Part shown: positions 55,871 to 64,000 of the stretch, piece by piece
Numbering within the stretch: position 1 is the first letter of the stretch
How the letters are laid out: each line of letters opens with the position of its first letter
DNA from: Elusimicrobiota bacterium
GTDB lineage: Bacteria > Elusimicrobiota > Elusimicrobia > UBA1565 > UBA9628
Assembly: GCA_028868375.1 (NCBI GenBank)
Contig: JAGWUP010000007.1
Location: forward strand, 1 to 64,000
Direction of reading: 5' to 3'
DNA: 64,000 nucleotides
Translations under genes and position numbers: made by a program
Notes under the pieces: generated by a model
Told to the model about the DNA's origin: nothing
The model's input: the letters and a program-made list of their open reading frames with translations, nothing else
Database searches by the model: none

Positions 55871-56690
55871 ATGAAAACTTGTATAAAATGTCGGAATAGA
55901 AAAAGATGAATCTGATTTTCATCTACGTGATAAAGAAAATAAAAAGTATAGAGGAACTTGTATTTTATGTGAAAGAATATATAAGAATGAACATTATAAA
56001 TTAAATAAAGAATAAATATTAAATCATAAAAGAGAGTATAGAATAAATAATCCAGACAGAATTAAAGAAATAGTAATAAAAACATTAGCTAAACAAAAAT
56101 TACATCCTAATTATCTGGAAAAGAAAAAAGCAAAGGAAGAAAAAGCTAAAATAAGAGCCAAGAAAATGCGCGGCACATCTCAATACAAATTAAGAATGAG
56201 AAAATATAGAAAAAGAAAAAGAATCGAAGGAGGAACTAGTTACAGAATAAAATGGAATTTAAGACTAAGATTTTACAGAGCCCTAAAAGGTATTCGTAAA
56301 TCAGCTTCTGCCGTAAGAGATCTCGGCATGACCATTCCTGAATTCAAAAAATACTTTGAAACCAAATTTTATCCTCATCCAATAACTGGCAAATCAATGA
56401 CTTGGGAAAATTATGGTAAAGAATGGCATATTGACCATGTGATTCCTTTGGCTAGTTTTGACTTTTCTAAAGAATCTGATCAGAAAATAGCTTGTCACTG
56501 GTCTAACCTCCAGCCCCGGTTGGGCAGAAGAAAATCTTAAAAAGCACGATAAGATGCCGGAAGAACTACCACAAAATTTAATTAATATTATTTCTAAAAC
56601 ACAACCCCCTACTTTAACCCCAGACACTCTAGGCAAACCAGATCCTTACTTAGCCCCGATTTCAGTGGCCATAGCAATCGGATCACAATA
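55871..56690 (+). pseudogene. decayed HNH homing endonuclease
   Basis: Start MKTCIKC is followed by a frame shift to GIEKDESDFHLRDKENKKYR. A TAA at about 56012-56014 interrupts KLNKE/ILNHKREYRINN. The HNH core is intact (GKEWHIDHVIPLASFDF, ACHWSNLQP). A second shift at CCCCGG restores WAEENLKKHDKMPEELPQNL to a stop at 56690. Three lesions make function unlikely unless they are sequence errors. Confidence 0.75.
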
Positions 56691-56692
56691 AT

Positions 56693-57370
56693 ATGTTAAA
56701 TCCCCAACTACAAACCTTTACAAATATTTTTAAAGCTAAATTCGCCCCTAAACTACAAATCAAATACAAAGACCAAAGTTTATTAATGAAAATATTTGGA
56801 TTTCTTTCTAAACCATTTAATCCAAGTTTCATGACAGATTTCATTACTACTATGGGAAATACTATTTATTTCCCTAGGAATTATGATTTTACCGATATAG
56901 AAGGAACCTTAGACGTTTTATCTCACGAGTTCATTCATGTTTTAGACTATAACAAAAATCCTATATTTTTTAGCTTATCGTATATATTGCCACAAATATT
57001 AGCAATAGTTCCTCTTTTGCTGATAATATTTTTCCCTAAATTATGGTTTTTATTTTTATTATTAACAATACTATTCGCATCTCCACTACCGGCTTATTTT
57101 AGAATGAAATCAGAGCTAAGAGGATATACGATGAGCTTAGCTACTTATTATTGGTTGGGATACACAATAACCGCCGATTTAACTAATTGGGTTGCCAATG
57201 AATTTACTGATTCTAGTTATTATTTCATGTGGCCTTTTAATAATGATATACAAAGAAGAGTATTTAATTCTCAAGTTGATATAAGAGACAAAACTATCCT
57301 AAAAGATTCTGCTTTTAATTCTGTTTATCAAACTTGGATTGCTAGTAAGCTGATCAAAATAGACTATTAA
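56693..57370 (+). CDS. membrane HExxH metallopeptidase-like protein (225 aa)
   Basis: LSHEFIHVLDYN (about 77-88) is a zincin HExxH motif. Two adjacent hydrophobic helices (about 94-135) follow, then FRMKSELRGY with a possible third zinc-ligand Glu. MTDFITTMGNTIYFPRN precedes the motif. Probably an inner-membrane zinc peptidase; target unknown. Confidence 0.72.
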   Translation: MLNPQLQTFTNIFKAKFAPKLQIKYKDQSLLMKIFGFLSKPFNPSFMTDFITTMGNTIYFPRNYDFTDIEGTLDVLSHEFIHVLDYNKNPIFFSLSYILPQILAIVPLLLIIFFPKLWFLFLLLTILFASPLPAYFRMKSELRGYTMSLATYYWLGYTITADLTNWVANEFTDSSYYFMWPFNNDIQRRVFNSQVDIRDKTILKDSAFNSVYQTWIASKLIKIDY

Positions 57371-57414
57371 AATAATATTAATCTTATAAGTAATTAGTTT
57401 TTGGAGATTAATAT

Positions 57415-58398
57415 ATGGCGAACCCGGTAGGATGGACCAAGTCTGGCAATTCTCTTCCAGCAACAATATCGACAGTTTTAGTTGAATCATATGGCAATAG
57501 AATTTATGCCTTTGCTGGAAATACCAGCAGCACCCCAACTTTTAATTTAAATATTTATTCGTCTCAGTTTGAAGAAGGAAGTCTAAGAGGATGGCAAACT
57601 GCCGTTCATACTCTCCCGGTTGCTGCTGAAAATGCCGCTTTAGCAAGGAAAGGCAACTTCCTTTATGTCATAGGTGGAACTAGTGCGGACGAAACAACTG
57701 CAACCCAAAATGTCCAAATCGGTACAATTCAAGTTAATGGTGAAATAACTTGGGTAAATTCTAAAAGTGCTGTTCTTCCAACTGCCCTATTTTTAAACAG
57801 AGGAGCCACTTGGGACAATTTTCTGTTTGTAGTTGGAGGCAATACGGCAGGGGATTCTGGCAGCGTAATATATTCAAAAATTAATTCAGATGGAAGCCTG
57901 ACGCCTTGGGTGACCGGAATAGCTCTGCCTAGCCCATTAGCAGCCGGCGGTTGGCAGAATGGTATATTGTTTGCTCGCCAGGGATATTTGTACTTTGGGG
58001 CTGGAGCAGAAGTAACCGGAAATACAGTCCAAACCGTTATGTGGTCTTCTAAAATCAATTCAGATGGCTCACTAGCTGCTTGGAAACAAGTTGGCGGTGT
58101 AATGTCTAGCGCTCATTTTAAGCCTGGTTGGGCAGTAGTTGGCAATAATTTAGTTATAGTTGCAGGTTCAACTAGTTCTTCTAGGGCAAATGTAACTAAT
58201 GTAGTAGAAAGCGCCCAGCTAATGCCAGATGGCGGTTTAGGGGCATTTTCTGCTACTACTGCCTATCCCATATCTGCTTGGGGTATGGCTGGGGTTGGAG
58301 TAGGGGATTACATGTTTATGATGGGTGGAGTTAATAATACGCCTACTTATTATTCAGACGTTTATTCTGCTAAAGTTCAATCAAACGGAGTTATTTAA
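57415..58398 (+). CDS. kelch-type beta-propeller protein, putative tail/fibre (327 aa)
   Basis: TTGGAGA upstream of ATG. At least five repeats of a strand unit ending in G or GG (YAFAGNTSS, YVIGGTSAD, FVVGGNTAG, VIVAGSTSS, MMGGVNNTP), two with SKINSDGSL, form a propeller. Such proteins occur as phage tail or fibre components; assignment by fold only. Confidence 0.72.
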   Translation: MANPVGWTKSGNSLPATISTVLVESYGNRIYAFAGNTSSTPTFNLNIYSSQFEEGSLRGWQTAVHTLPVAAENAALARKGNFLYVIGGTSADETTATQNVQIGTIQVNGEITWVNSKSAVLPTALFLNRGATWDNFLFVVGGNTAGDSGSVIYSKINSDGSLTPWVTGIALPSPLAAGGWQNGILFARQGYLYFGAGAEVTGNTVQTVMWSSKINSDGSLAAWKQVGGVMSSAHFKPGWAVVGNNLVIVAGSTSSSRANVTNVVESAQLMPDGGLGAFSATTAYPISAWGMAGVGVGDYMFMMGGVNNTPTYYSDVYSAKVQSNGVI

Positions 58399-58657
58399 GC
58401 TTACATTTAGTACAGAAGCAAAAACCTTTTTGATGAACAGTCAATACGTGATGTCCATTTAAATGGATTGCAAAATATTGTTTTCCATTAAAATATTCAT
58501 GAAAAGCTTCCTTGAATCTTTTCCTAGCTTCGTCTATTGAAAAATAGAATTGAGGACCAGATATATATACTTCGGTATTGTCTGAAAACTCTTCTAGAGG
58601 ATAACACCTACATTTTTCTTCTAATAATTCAACATCTTCGACCTTAATGGTGGACAA
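58391..58657 (-). CDS. hypothetical protein (88 aa)
   Basis: Ends GFCFCTKCKLK, with CRC earlier; a possible metal site. Convergent with the kelch gene (8-nt overlap). Confidence 0.62.
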   Translation of the reverse strand: MSTIKVEDVELLEEKCRCYPLEEFSDNTEVYISGPQFYFSIDEARKRFKEAFHEYFNGKQYFAIHLNGHHVLTVHQKGFCFCTKCKLK

Positions 58658-58940
58658 TTTCTTTAATTGCCGCCTCTCTCGCTTCTTTTAAGTCTTGATC
58701 AGCCTTTTCTTTAACTTCTGCTTCCATTCTTTTAGCTAATTCATCTGCGTGTACTTTTTCTAATCTAGCACATTCATCTAGATTTGAAATTGTGGAAACA
58801 GTAGAATGGAAGTGGTCATTCATTAAAGATCTTTCTTCTGCTACCAACTTATCAAAAGCTAACTCAATTTCTTTTAATAGCTTTGAATCAACCATACCCA
58901 ATTTATGTAGTATTATTCTAGCTCTATCTCTTAGTGTCAT
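58644..58940 (-). CDS. coiled-coil protein (98 aa)
   Basis: Charged heptad helix over most of its length (ADELAKRMEAEVKEKADQDL). Its end overlaps the 58657 start. Confidence 0.65.
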   Translation of the reverse strand: MTLRDRARIILHKLGMVDSKLLKEIELAFDKLVAEERSLMNDHFHSTVSTISNLDECARLEKVHADELAKRMEAEVKEKADQDLKEAREAAIKEIVHH

Positions 58941-59034
58941 ACCCTGCTCTTACCTAAGTACCTAAGATCCCTAGAAGTTATGGGCTAAAGATCCTATAGA
59001 ACAAAGGTAACAAAACAATAGAAGGAGAATCAAA

Positions 59035-59223
59035 GTGCCAACGTCAAAAGAATATGATACTATATTAAAAGAAATAAGAAAAACTCTACAGGAATTAGGG
59101 AAAGAGGCGGAAGAAGCAATAAATCCAGAAGACGATTTAGATAATCCTGCCTTAGATCAATTTGCTTCTAGAGTATATTCTACTGTAGAAGAACTAGTTG
59201 AATTTTTAGATAGTTTACTTTAA
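59035..59223 (+). CDS. small acidic protein, GTG start (62 aa)
   Basis: GAAGGAG lies 9 nt before GTG. Helical (TILKEIRKTLQELGKEAEEA). Opens the nucleotide-metabolism operon. Confidence 0.65.
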   Translation: MPTSKEYDTILKEIRKTLQELGKEAEEAINPEDDLDNPALDQFASRVYSTVEELVEFLDSLL

Positions 59224-59225
59224 TA

Positions 59226-60047
59226 ATGTCTATAACCGCTAGAATAATCAAAGATAGCCTATCAAAAGATAGGATTAGATTAACTACTTTTGTATTAAGA
59301 TATCCTAGATTTATTCATAGCGAATTTATGACCCATAGAATGTTTTCTAGAAATGCAGCCAGTAGCAGGGCTATTCCAATAAAGAAAACATTAGAATTAG
59401 TTAAAAACGATCCTGCTATGCCTATTTATTGGGGTAGAAATAAATCAGGAATGCAGGCAGAGGAAGAATTATCTGAATCAGAAATCGAACAATGTAAAAA
59501 AGAATGGTTATTAGCTAGAGACGCAGCCATTGTACATGTTGAAAGATTATTAGAATTAGGACTTCATAAACAGATTTCCAACAGAATACTAGAATCCTGG
59601 ATTCACATGGAAACTATTTGTACAGCTACTGAATTTGCTAATTTCTATAATCTAAGATTAGATAGCGCAGCTCAACCAGAAATAAAAACTTTAGCAGAAG
59701 TAATGTTAAAAGCTCATAATGAAAGTATTCCAACGTATTTAGAATGGGGCAGATGGCACCTACCTTTTGTAACGGAAGAGGAGTCAAAAGAATTTGATAT
59801 TGAATTATTAAGAAAGTTTTCAGTAGCTAGGTGCGCCAGAGTATCCTATTTAAATCATGAAGGAACAATAGATCACGAAAAAGATATTAAATTGCACGAT
59901 ATGTTATTACAAAATAAGCACATGAGCTGTTTTGAGCATCAAGCTGCTTCATATATAAAAAATATTCCAAGTAATTTTATTGGATGGAGTCAATACCGTA
60001 AATTCATAGAAGGTGAAAATAGAACTATATTTAAAGGACTAAAATGA
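59226..60047 (+). CDS. thyX: flavin-dependent thymidylate synthase ThyX
   Basis: Makes dTMP from dUMP using FAD, NAD(P)H and methylene-THF. The signature is THRMFSRNAASSRAIP (residues 36-51), a variant of RHRxxSxNxxSxR. FIHSEFMTHRMFSR precedes it, and the later EFANFYNLRLDSAAQPEI and HMSCFEHQA segments fit the family. At 273 aa it is near the usual 220-270. Phages often carry ThyX to raise the dTMP supply. Confidence 0.93.
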   Translation: MSITARIIKDSLSKDRIRLTTFVLRYPRFIHSEFMTHRMFSRNAASSRAIPIKKTLELVKNDPAMPIYWGRNKSGMQAEEELSESEIEQCKKEWLLARDAAIVHVERLLELGLHKQISNRILESWIHMETICTATEFANFYNLRLDSAAQPEIKTLAEVMLKAHNESIPTYLEWGRWHLPFVTEEESKEFDIELLRKFSVARCARVSYLNHEGTIDHEKDIKLHDMLLQNKHMSCFEHQAASYIKNIPSNFIGWSQYRKFIEGENRTIFKGLK

Positions 60048-60250
60048 AAATAATTAGAGATCAAACACACAATAAATTAAGAGTAATAGAATTAGTTCAT
60101 AATGAAAATTATTATATAATAGAGGACTATATAAATGACTTTGGTAAACATTTAATAGATGTTTATATGCAAACTGATGAAGGAATGAAAGATCTATTAC
60201 ATTCAAATGATTGGACCATTGGTGACGCAATGGAATGGATTAAACTTTGA
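60044..60250 (+). CDS. hypothetical protein (68 aa)
   Basis: Alpha/beta (NKLRVIELVHNENYYIIEDY). ATGA-type overlap with thyX. Unknown. Confidence 0.65.
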   Translation: MKIIRDQTHNKLRVIELVHNENYYIIEDYINDFGKHLIDVYMQTDEGMKDLLHSNDWTIGDAMEWIKL

Positions 60251-60405
60251 TTTGCTCTATTTGTAACTCAGAAACAGATATATTAAAAAAACTTAATGGA
60301 GACAGTTTAAATAGATGGTACTGTAATAAATGTACTAATATAGTTTCTAAAGACGTATATAAAATTAGAGGTAATTTAGTCAAATTATTGGAAGGGAAGA
60401 AATAA
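60247..60405 (+). CDS. small zinc-ribbon protein, TTG start (52 aa)
   Basis: TTG overlaps the previous TGA (TTGA). LICSICNSETDILKKLNGDS...WYCNKC gives a four-Cys ribbon. Its stop abuts the next ATG. Confidence 0.6.
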   Translation: MICSICNSETDILKKLNGDSLNRWYCNKCTNIVSKDVYKIRGNLVKLLEGKK

Positions 60406-61440
60406 ATGCGTTTTGAAGAAAAAGAACTCTTAACTTTTGATGATGTAATTTTAAAACCTCGATATTCTACAGTAAAATCCAGAAAAGATGTAAGTATAGC
60501 AACTAGTTTATCTAATAAATTAACTCTTAATATTCCATTTATTTCTTCAAACATGGATACAATAACTGAAGATGAAATGGCCATTGCTATGAGTACTCAT
60601 GGAGGATTAGGTATTTTACATAGATATGCTCATCAGGATAAAATAGTAAAATGGATAAGAAAAATAAAAGATTGTGGTTTCAAAGTTCCTATAATTCCAT
60701 CTATTGGAATTAAGCCAGAAGACAAAGAAAAGTTGGATTTATATGTAAGAGAAGGAATAGATGGGGTTTGTTTAGATATTGCTCATGCTCATAGTGATAA
60801 TGCAATATATATGTGTAGTTATATTAAGAAAACATATCCTGATTTATTACTTATTGCTGGCAATGTAGCAACAAAAGAAGGAGCACAGGATTTATATATA
60901 AGAGGCGGAGCAGATATAATTAAGGTCGGGGTTGGAAATGGATCAATATGTTCGACCCGCCTTGTTACAGGCCACGGAATTCCTCAATTGCATGCCATTC
61001 TCGAAATAGATAGATTTAGAAAAGAAGGTGGATATAGTTTTAAGATGATTTCTGATGGAGGAGTTAAAAACTCTGGAGATTGTGTTAAAGCTTTTGCTGC
61101 TGGTGCAGACGCCATAATGAGTGGAAGCTTATTTGCTGGAACAAATGAAACTCCATGGTTTGAAAATGGATGGACAAAATTATATCGTGGCATGGCATCC
61201 AGAGAAGCAAGAGATTCATTTCAAAAAGTAGAAAATTCATACACTCCAGAAGGAGTTGCGTTTGAAGTCAAACAAAGAGGCCCTGTCAGTGTTGTTTTAG
61301 ATCAATTGATTGGTGGAGTAAAATCTGGATGCAGCTACTCTGGCGCCCATACGTTGGAGGAATTAAGAAGAAATGCTGTGTTTTGCAAAATAAGTCATAA
61401 CAGCATGACAGAAGGGAGAACCCATAATCATAATGGATAA
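60406..61440 (+). CDS. GMP reductase/IMP dehydrogenase-family enzyme
   Basis: TIM-barrel purine enzyme. Starts LTFDDVILKPRYSTV; catalytic loop VGVGNGSICSTR with Cys182; YRGMASREA corresponds to the nucleotide-binding flap. At 344 aa, without the CBS-domain insert of typical IMPDH, it matches GMP reductase length (GMP to IMP), but a CBS-less IMPDH cannot be excluded. SNMDTITEDEMAIAM and GGLGILHR are conserved. Confidence 0.88.
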   Translation: MRFEEKELLTFDDVILKPRYSTVKSRKDVSIATSLSNKLTLNIPFISSNMDTITEDEMAIAMSTHGGLGILHRYAHQDKIVKWIRKIKDCGFKVPIIPSIGIKPEDKEKLDLYVREGIDGVCLDIAHAHSDNAIYMCSYIKKTYPDLLLIAGNVATKEGAQDLYIRGGADIIKVGVGNGSICSTRLVTGHGIPQLHAILEIDRFRKEGGYSFKMISDGGVKNSGDCVKAFAAGADAIMSGSLFAGTNETPWFENGWTKLYRGMASREARDSFQKVENSYTPEGVAFEVKQRGPVSVVLDQLIGGVKSGCSYSGAHTLEELRRNAVFCKISHNSMTEGRTHNHNG

Positions 61441-61747
61441 TGTAAATGAAAAACTATGTTCTGGTTGCGGAGCTACATTAACAGTATATGGATGGTGTAC
61501 AATTTGTCTTAAAAAGCCAGAGGAAATTAAATATAAAATTCAACCAGATCCTGTTAAAAACAATAAACCTGCTGTATGGGACTTAGTAATAGAAGAAATG
61601 AAAAATAGAGATAATTTAGGTTTAGAAAGATATGGTACTAGGCTCCAGCCTTTTAATGGAAGAGACACACTGAGAGATGCCATGGACGAAGCCTTAGACT
61701 TAGTGGTGTATTTAAGAACTTTAATATACGAAAGAGATGGAAAATAA
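61433..61747 (+). CDS. MazG-like NTP pyrophosphohydrolase with zinc ribbon (104 aa)
   Basis: N-terminal CSGCG...CTIC ribbon (about 9-25). The rest (VIEEMKNRDNLGLERYGTRL, PFNGRDTLRDAMDEALDLVV) is a compact pattern common in phages and annotated as MazG/dNTP pyrophosphohydrolase-like. Overlaps the GMP reductase-like gene by 8 nt. Confidence 0.72.
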   Translation: MDNVNEKLCSGCGATLTVYGWCTICLKKPEEIKYKIQPDPVKNNKPAVWDLVIEEMKNRDNLGLERYGTRLQPFNGRDTLRDAMDEALDLVVYLRTLIYERDGK

Positions 61748-61776
61748 CAATAATCTATAAAATATGGTGATTTAAT

Positions 61777-63012
61777 GTGCTCAAAAGAATAATACCTATA
61801 ATTGCACTGCTCTTCGTTTCTTGTTGCCATCCAAATGACAGACTTGTATATGTTTGTAATGGACCATGTTATGATGGGCCAACATCTACTAGGAACGTTG
61901 GCGAATGTAGGGATGGCATAGCTGAATGCGATGATGGTGGCGATATAATTAAATGTTCTGGAGAAACATTGCCGCAACCAGAAAACAATTGCACAGGCAA
62001 AGATCTAGCATGTACCGGAACAATAGATAGCGAAGTCCCTAGTGTTCCTTGCTATACAGGACAAAGTGGCACAGAAAATGTAGGAGCCTGCAAGGGCGGG
62101 AATACTGCCTGTGTGGACGGGAAATCTGTTTGCCAAGGAGAAACTACTCCACAATTACCAACAGACTGCTCTAACCCAGAATTAAGTTGTGGCATAACTG
62201 ATTTTGGCGATGGACAGTATTGTTATACTGGTGCTCAAGGAACAGCAGGAATAGGTCCTTGTCACCCAGGCGAATGGCAATGCCAAAATAATCAAGAAGT
62301 TTGTGTTGGGGAAACAACTCCAGCTCCTAACCCTATTTGTGGTCAAGATGTACAATGCACCGGGCAACCTTATTATAATACAATAGCTCCTATGGATATA
62401 GTTTTTATTTTCGATAGAAGCAATTCGACAGCAGAAGATTGTATGTGCTCTGAATTTCCAATAACTATACAATCCGCTATGGATATAGGAGACTTAATTA
62501 AAAGTAAAAATTCAAATACAGACTTTGGTATAGTAAATATGCCTGACAATACTGATTCTGTTGCTATAGAAAATGGCTATCCTGCCTATTTTAATTCTTC
62601 TGTTTTGACTGATTTAACTACAGTCGATGCATTTGAGAATTATTTAAATGGAGAGAACCTAGTAACCTATAACATGTCTACACCATATGAATCTACAAAT
62701 AATCTTGACGTTATGGATAATGTTGCAAAAGGAACTTTTAAATTTTCTTGGCGCCCTAATATGCCTCATATTGTAATTATATTCTCTGCTGATGAACCAG
62801 ACGACTATAATACCTATGGGGTAAATGAAGTAGCAACCGATTGTCAAAATAACAACATGATTTGTGTATTAATAGTTAGTAATAACAAAGCAAATACTAG
62901 CTGGAATGTCGCCCCATATTTAGAACCAAACTTTAAAGTATTTGATTTATCTAATGATAGCCAAGCTATGGCTAATGATATAGAACAATTATTTACGAAA
63001 GGGTGTAATTAA
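61777..63012 (+). CDS. Cys-repeat lipoprotein with VWA domain, GTG start (411 aa)
   Basis: Signal MLKRIIPIIALLFVSCC with lipobox. Residues about 27-200 hold three repeats of the type CYTGxxGTxxVGxCxxGxxxCxxGxxxCxGExxP, typical of secreted proteins of Myxococcota and relatives. A VWA domain follows (about 205-405): MDIVFIFDRSNSTAED with a MIDAS-like DxSxS, then HIVIIFSADEPDD. Presumably displayed on the host envelope; adhesion or metal-dependent binding is possible. Confidence 0.8.
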   Translation: MLKRIIPIIALLFVSCCHPNDRLVYVCNGPCYDGPTSTRNVGECRDGIAECDDGGDIIKCSGETLPQPENNCTGKDLACTGTIDSEVPSVPCYTGQSGTENVGACKGGNTACVDGKSVCQGETTPQLPTDCSNPELSCGITDFGDGQYCYTGAQGTAGIGPCHPGEWQCQNNQEVCVGETTPAPNPICGQDVQCTGQPYYNTIAPMDIVFIFDRSNSTAEDCMCSEFPITIQSAMDIGDLIKSKNSNTDFGIVNMPDNTDSVAIENGYPAYFNSSVLTDLTTVDAFENYLNGENLVTYNMSTPYESTNNLDVMDNVAKGTFKFSWRPNMPHIVIIFSADEPDDYNTYGVNEVATDCQNNNMICVLIVSNNKANTSWNVAPYLEPNFKVFDLSNDSQAMANDIEQLFTKGCN

Positions 63013-63013
63013 A

Positions 63014-63337
63014 ATGTCCAGTAGTTTAGTTATTCTTCAAAAAAAAGCATATGAAATGTTGGATAAGTTAAATGATCTTAAAGACAATCATATATTAAGT
63101 GAAGACATGTATCATAAAGAGCTTATTTTTTTGGCGTATGATTTGGCAAAAGAAGATCATGTAGATGAAGCATTGTCTATGATTTTAAGAATAGATAAAA
63201 AATATTTTATGGGAGTTCAGGAAGAACAGGCAAAGGACGACCCATTATATAAAGAAATTATATTAAAACTTGCCGATAAAATAAAAGATAGTTCTAAACC
63301 AATTATAATACCTACTCAGGATCCTGCTGAAGCTTAA
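63014..63337 (+). CDS. hypothetical helical protein (107 aa)
   Basis: Helical repeats (ILQKKAYEMLDKLNDLKDNH, EALSMILRIDKKYF). No family recognised. Confidence 0.65.
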   Translation: MSSSLVILQKKAYEMLDKLNDLKDNHILSEDMYHKELIFLAYDLAKEDHVDEALSMILRIDKKYFMGVQEEQAKDDPLYKEIILKLADKIKDSSKPIIIPTQDPAEA

Positions 63338-63346
63338 TTTTATCCA

Positions 63347-63580
63347 ATGAAAATTACTACTATTTTATATAGTTTAATTATAATTTCTTTCATTTTTTCC
63401 ATATTTTTACAGATTTTCTTGTTAGAACAAGAAAACAATAGACTTAGGAAATTCTCAAACGAATGTATAAGCTATTATTCTAGCTGTGTTGGTGATTTAA
63501 AGGGGTGCGCCAATCAATTAAGAGTAGCCGATGATAATACAGAATTTATATATAAGTTATTAAAAAGAGATTCTCGTTAG
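63347..63580 (+). CDS. membrane-anchored protein (77 aa)
   Basis: N-terminal helix TILYSLIIISFIFSIFLQIFL, then ECISYYSSCVGDLKGCANQL. The size and i-spanin-like layout are suggestive, but no lysis gene is nearby. Confidence 0.62.
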   Translation: MKITTILYSLIIISFIFSIFLQIFLLEQENNRLRKFSNECISYYSSCVGDLKGCANQLRVADDNTEFIYKLLKRDSR

Positions 63581-63643
63581 ATATTTTTGGTTCATTCCCA
63601 AGATCTTACTGTATATGGATAAGATTAGTATAGGAGAACAAGG

Positions 63644-63880
63644 ATGAGAGAAGATTCTTTAGAACTAGAAATATCTAAATTTAGCTTAGAATTAGTAGAA
63701 AGTATTAAATCTAGATTTAACAATGATAAGCCAGTTGTAATAACTACTTTACTAACTTCATTGATTGTATATGCAGAATCAACAGGATTAAGTATGCAAA
63801 GTTTATCTGATTATGTATTAAAAAGTTTAAAAGATGTTGAATCAAGCAAGATATTAAAGAAAGATGTTTTATTAAATTAA
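63644..63880 (+). CDS. hypothetical protein (78 aa)
   Basis: Helical, no Cys. AGGAGAAC precedes the ATG. Unknown. Confidence 0.65.
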   Translation: MREDSLELEISKFSLELVESIKSRFNNDKPVVITTLLTSLIVYAESTGLSMQSLSDYVLKSLKDVESSKILKKDVLLN

Positions 63881-63881
63881 A

Positions 63882-64000
63882 ATGGATAGGGAAAAGAAAA
63901 TAGCTGATTTATCTGAAAAATTAAAAAATCTAGCTATGAGTGAGTTGGATAAGGATCTTGATGGCATACTGGTAGCTTTTGTAATGGAAGTTTGTGAATT
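63882..64000 (+). CDS. start of a gene cut by the window edge
   Basis: ATG one base after the previous stop: MDREKKIADLSEKLKNLAMS..., helical, open to the window end. Confidence 0.55.
   Translation, partial: MDREKKIADLSEKLKNLAMSELDKDLDGILVAFVMEVCE

Noticed and set aside
1-64000. Prophage or integrated element interpretation
   Set aside because: No integrase, att-like repeat or host gene is visible; the window is phage-like from end to end, though the rest of the genome is unseen.

Overview
The window reads as part of the genome of a large, AT-rich tailed bacteriophage. A capsid block (13.7-16.7 kb) holds a small virion-type gene, a Ser/Asp-rich scaffold-like gene and a major capsid-like gene. 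Around it lie well over 100 small, tightly packed genes, many joined by ATGA or TAATG overlaps, several tRNA genes, phage RNA ligases and homing endonucleases. The host is probably Gram-negative: at least five products carry lipoprotein signal peptides. A Cys-repeat/von Willebrand A lipoprotein at 61.8 kb resembles proteins of Myxococcota and Bdellovibrionota-type bacteria, so a host in or near those groups is a reasonable inference. No terminase, portal, DNA polymerase or integrase is in the window.

Layout. 0-13.6 kb (minus strand): early-type genes, including two RNA ligases, peptide deformylase, a CYTH-domain protein, an alliinase-like PLP enzyme, a sigma factor, a metallophosphoesterase and a double-HNH endonuclease. 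13.7-16.7 kb (plus): capsid genes ending in a terminator. 16.8-50.0 kb (minus): two homing or accessory genes, then a long run of small genes containing three amidoligases, two class II glutamine amidotransferases, a second sigma factor, a SPOUT methyltransferase, a zinc deaminase, a Cpp-receiver-like protein and a paralogous family of about twelve small proteins with a conserved KYK motif. 48.7-52.4 kb: mostly non-coding, locally GC-rich, full of inverted repeats and G-runs, separating leftward from rightward transcription; a candidate replication origin or regulatory hub. 52.4-64 kb (plus): small genes, a 590-bp segment that appears inverted and breaks two genes, a decayed HNH gene, a membrane HExxH protein, a kelch-like protein and a nucleotide module (ThyX, GMP reductase-like, MazG-like).

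How the genes may work together. The amidoligases (ATP-dependent amide-bond formation) and glutamine amidotransferases (ammonia supply or amide transfer) form two adjacent pairs plus a lone ligase; two of the ligases carry long cysteine-rich arrays. This is the best candidate for an undescribed system, probably peptide or protein modification. Two RNA ligases of different families, a Cpp-receiver-like protein and a truncated P-loop kinase suggest a dispersed RNA (tRNA) repair kit beside the phage tRNAs. Two sigma factors and three proteins with an H-NS/AT-hook-like C-terminus point to phage control of transcription. Several genes carry frameshifts or in-frame stops; raw reads are needed to tell decay from sequencing error.
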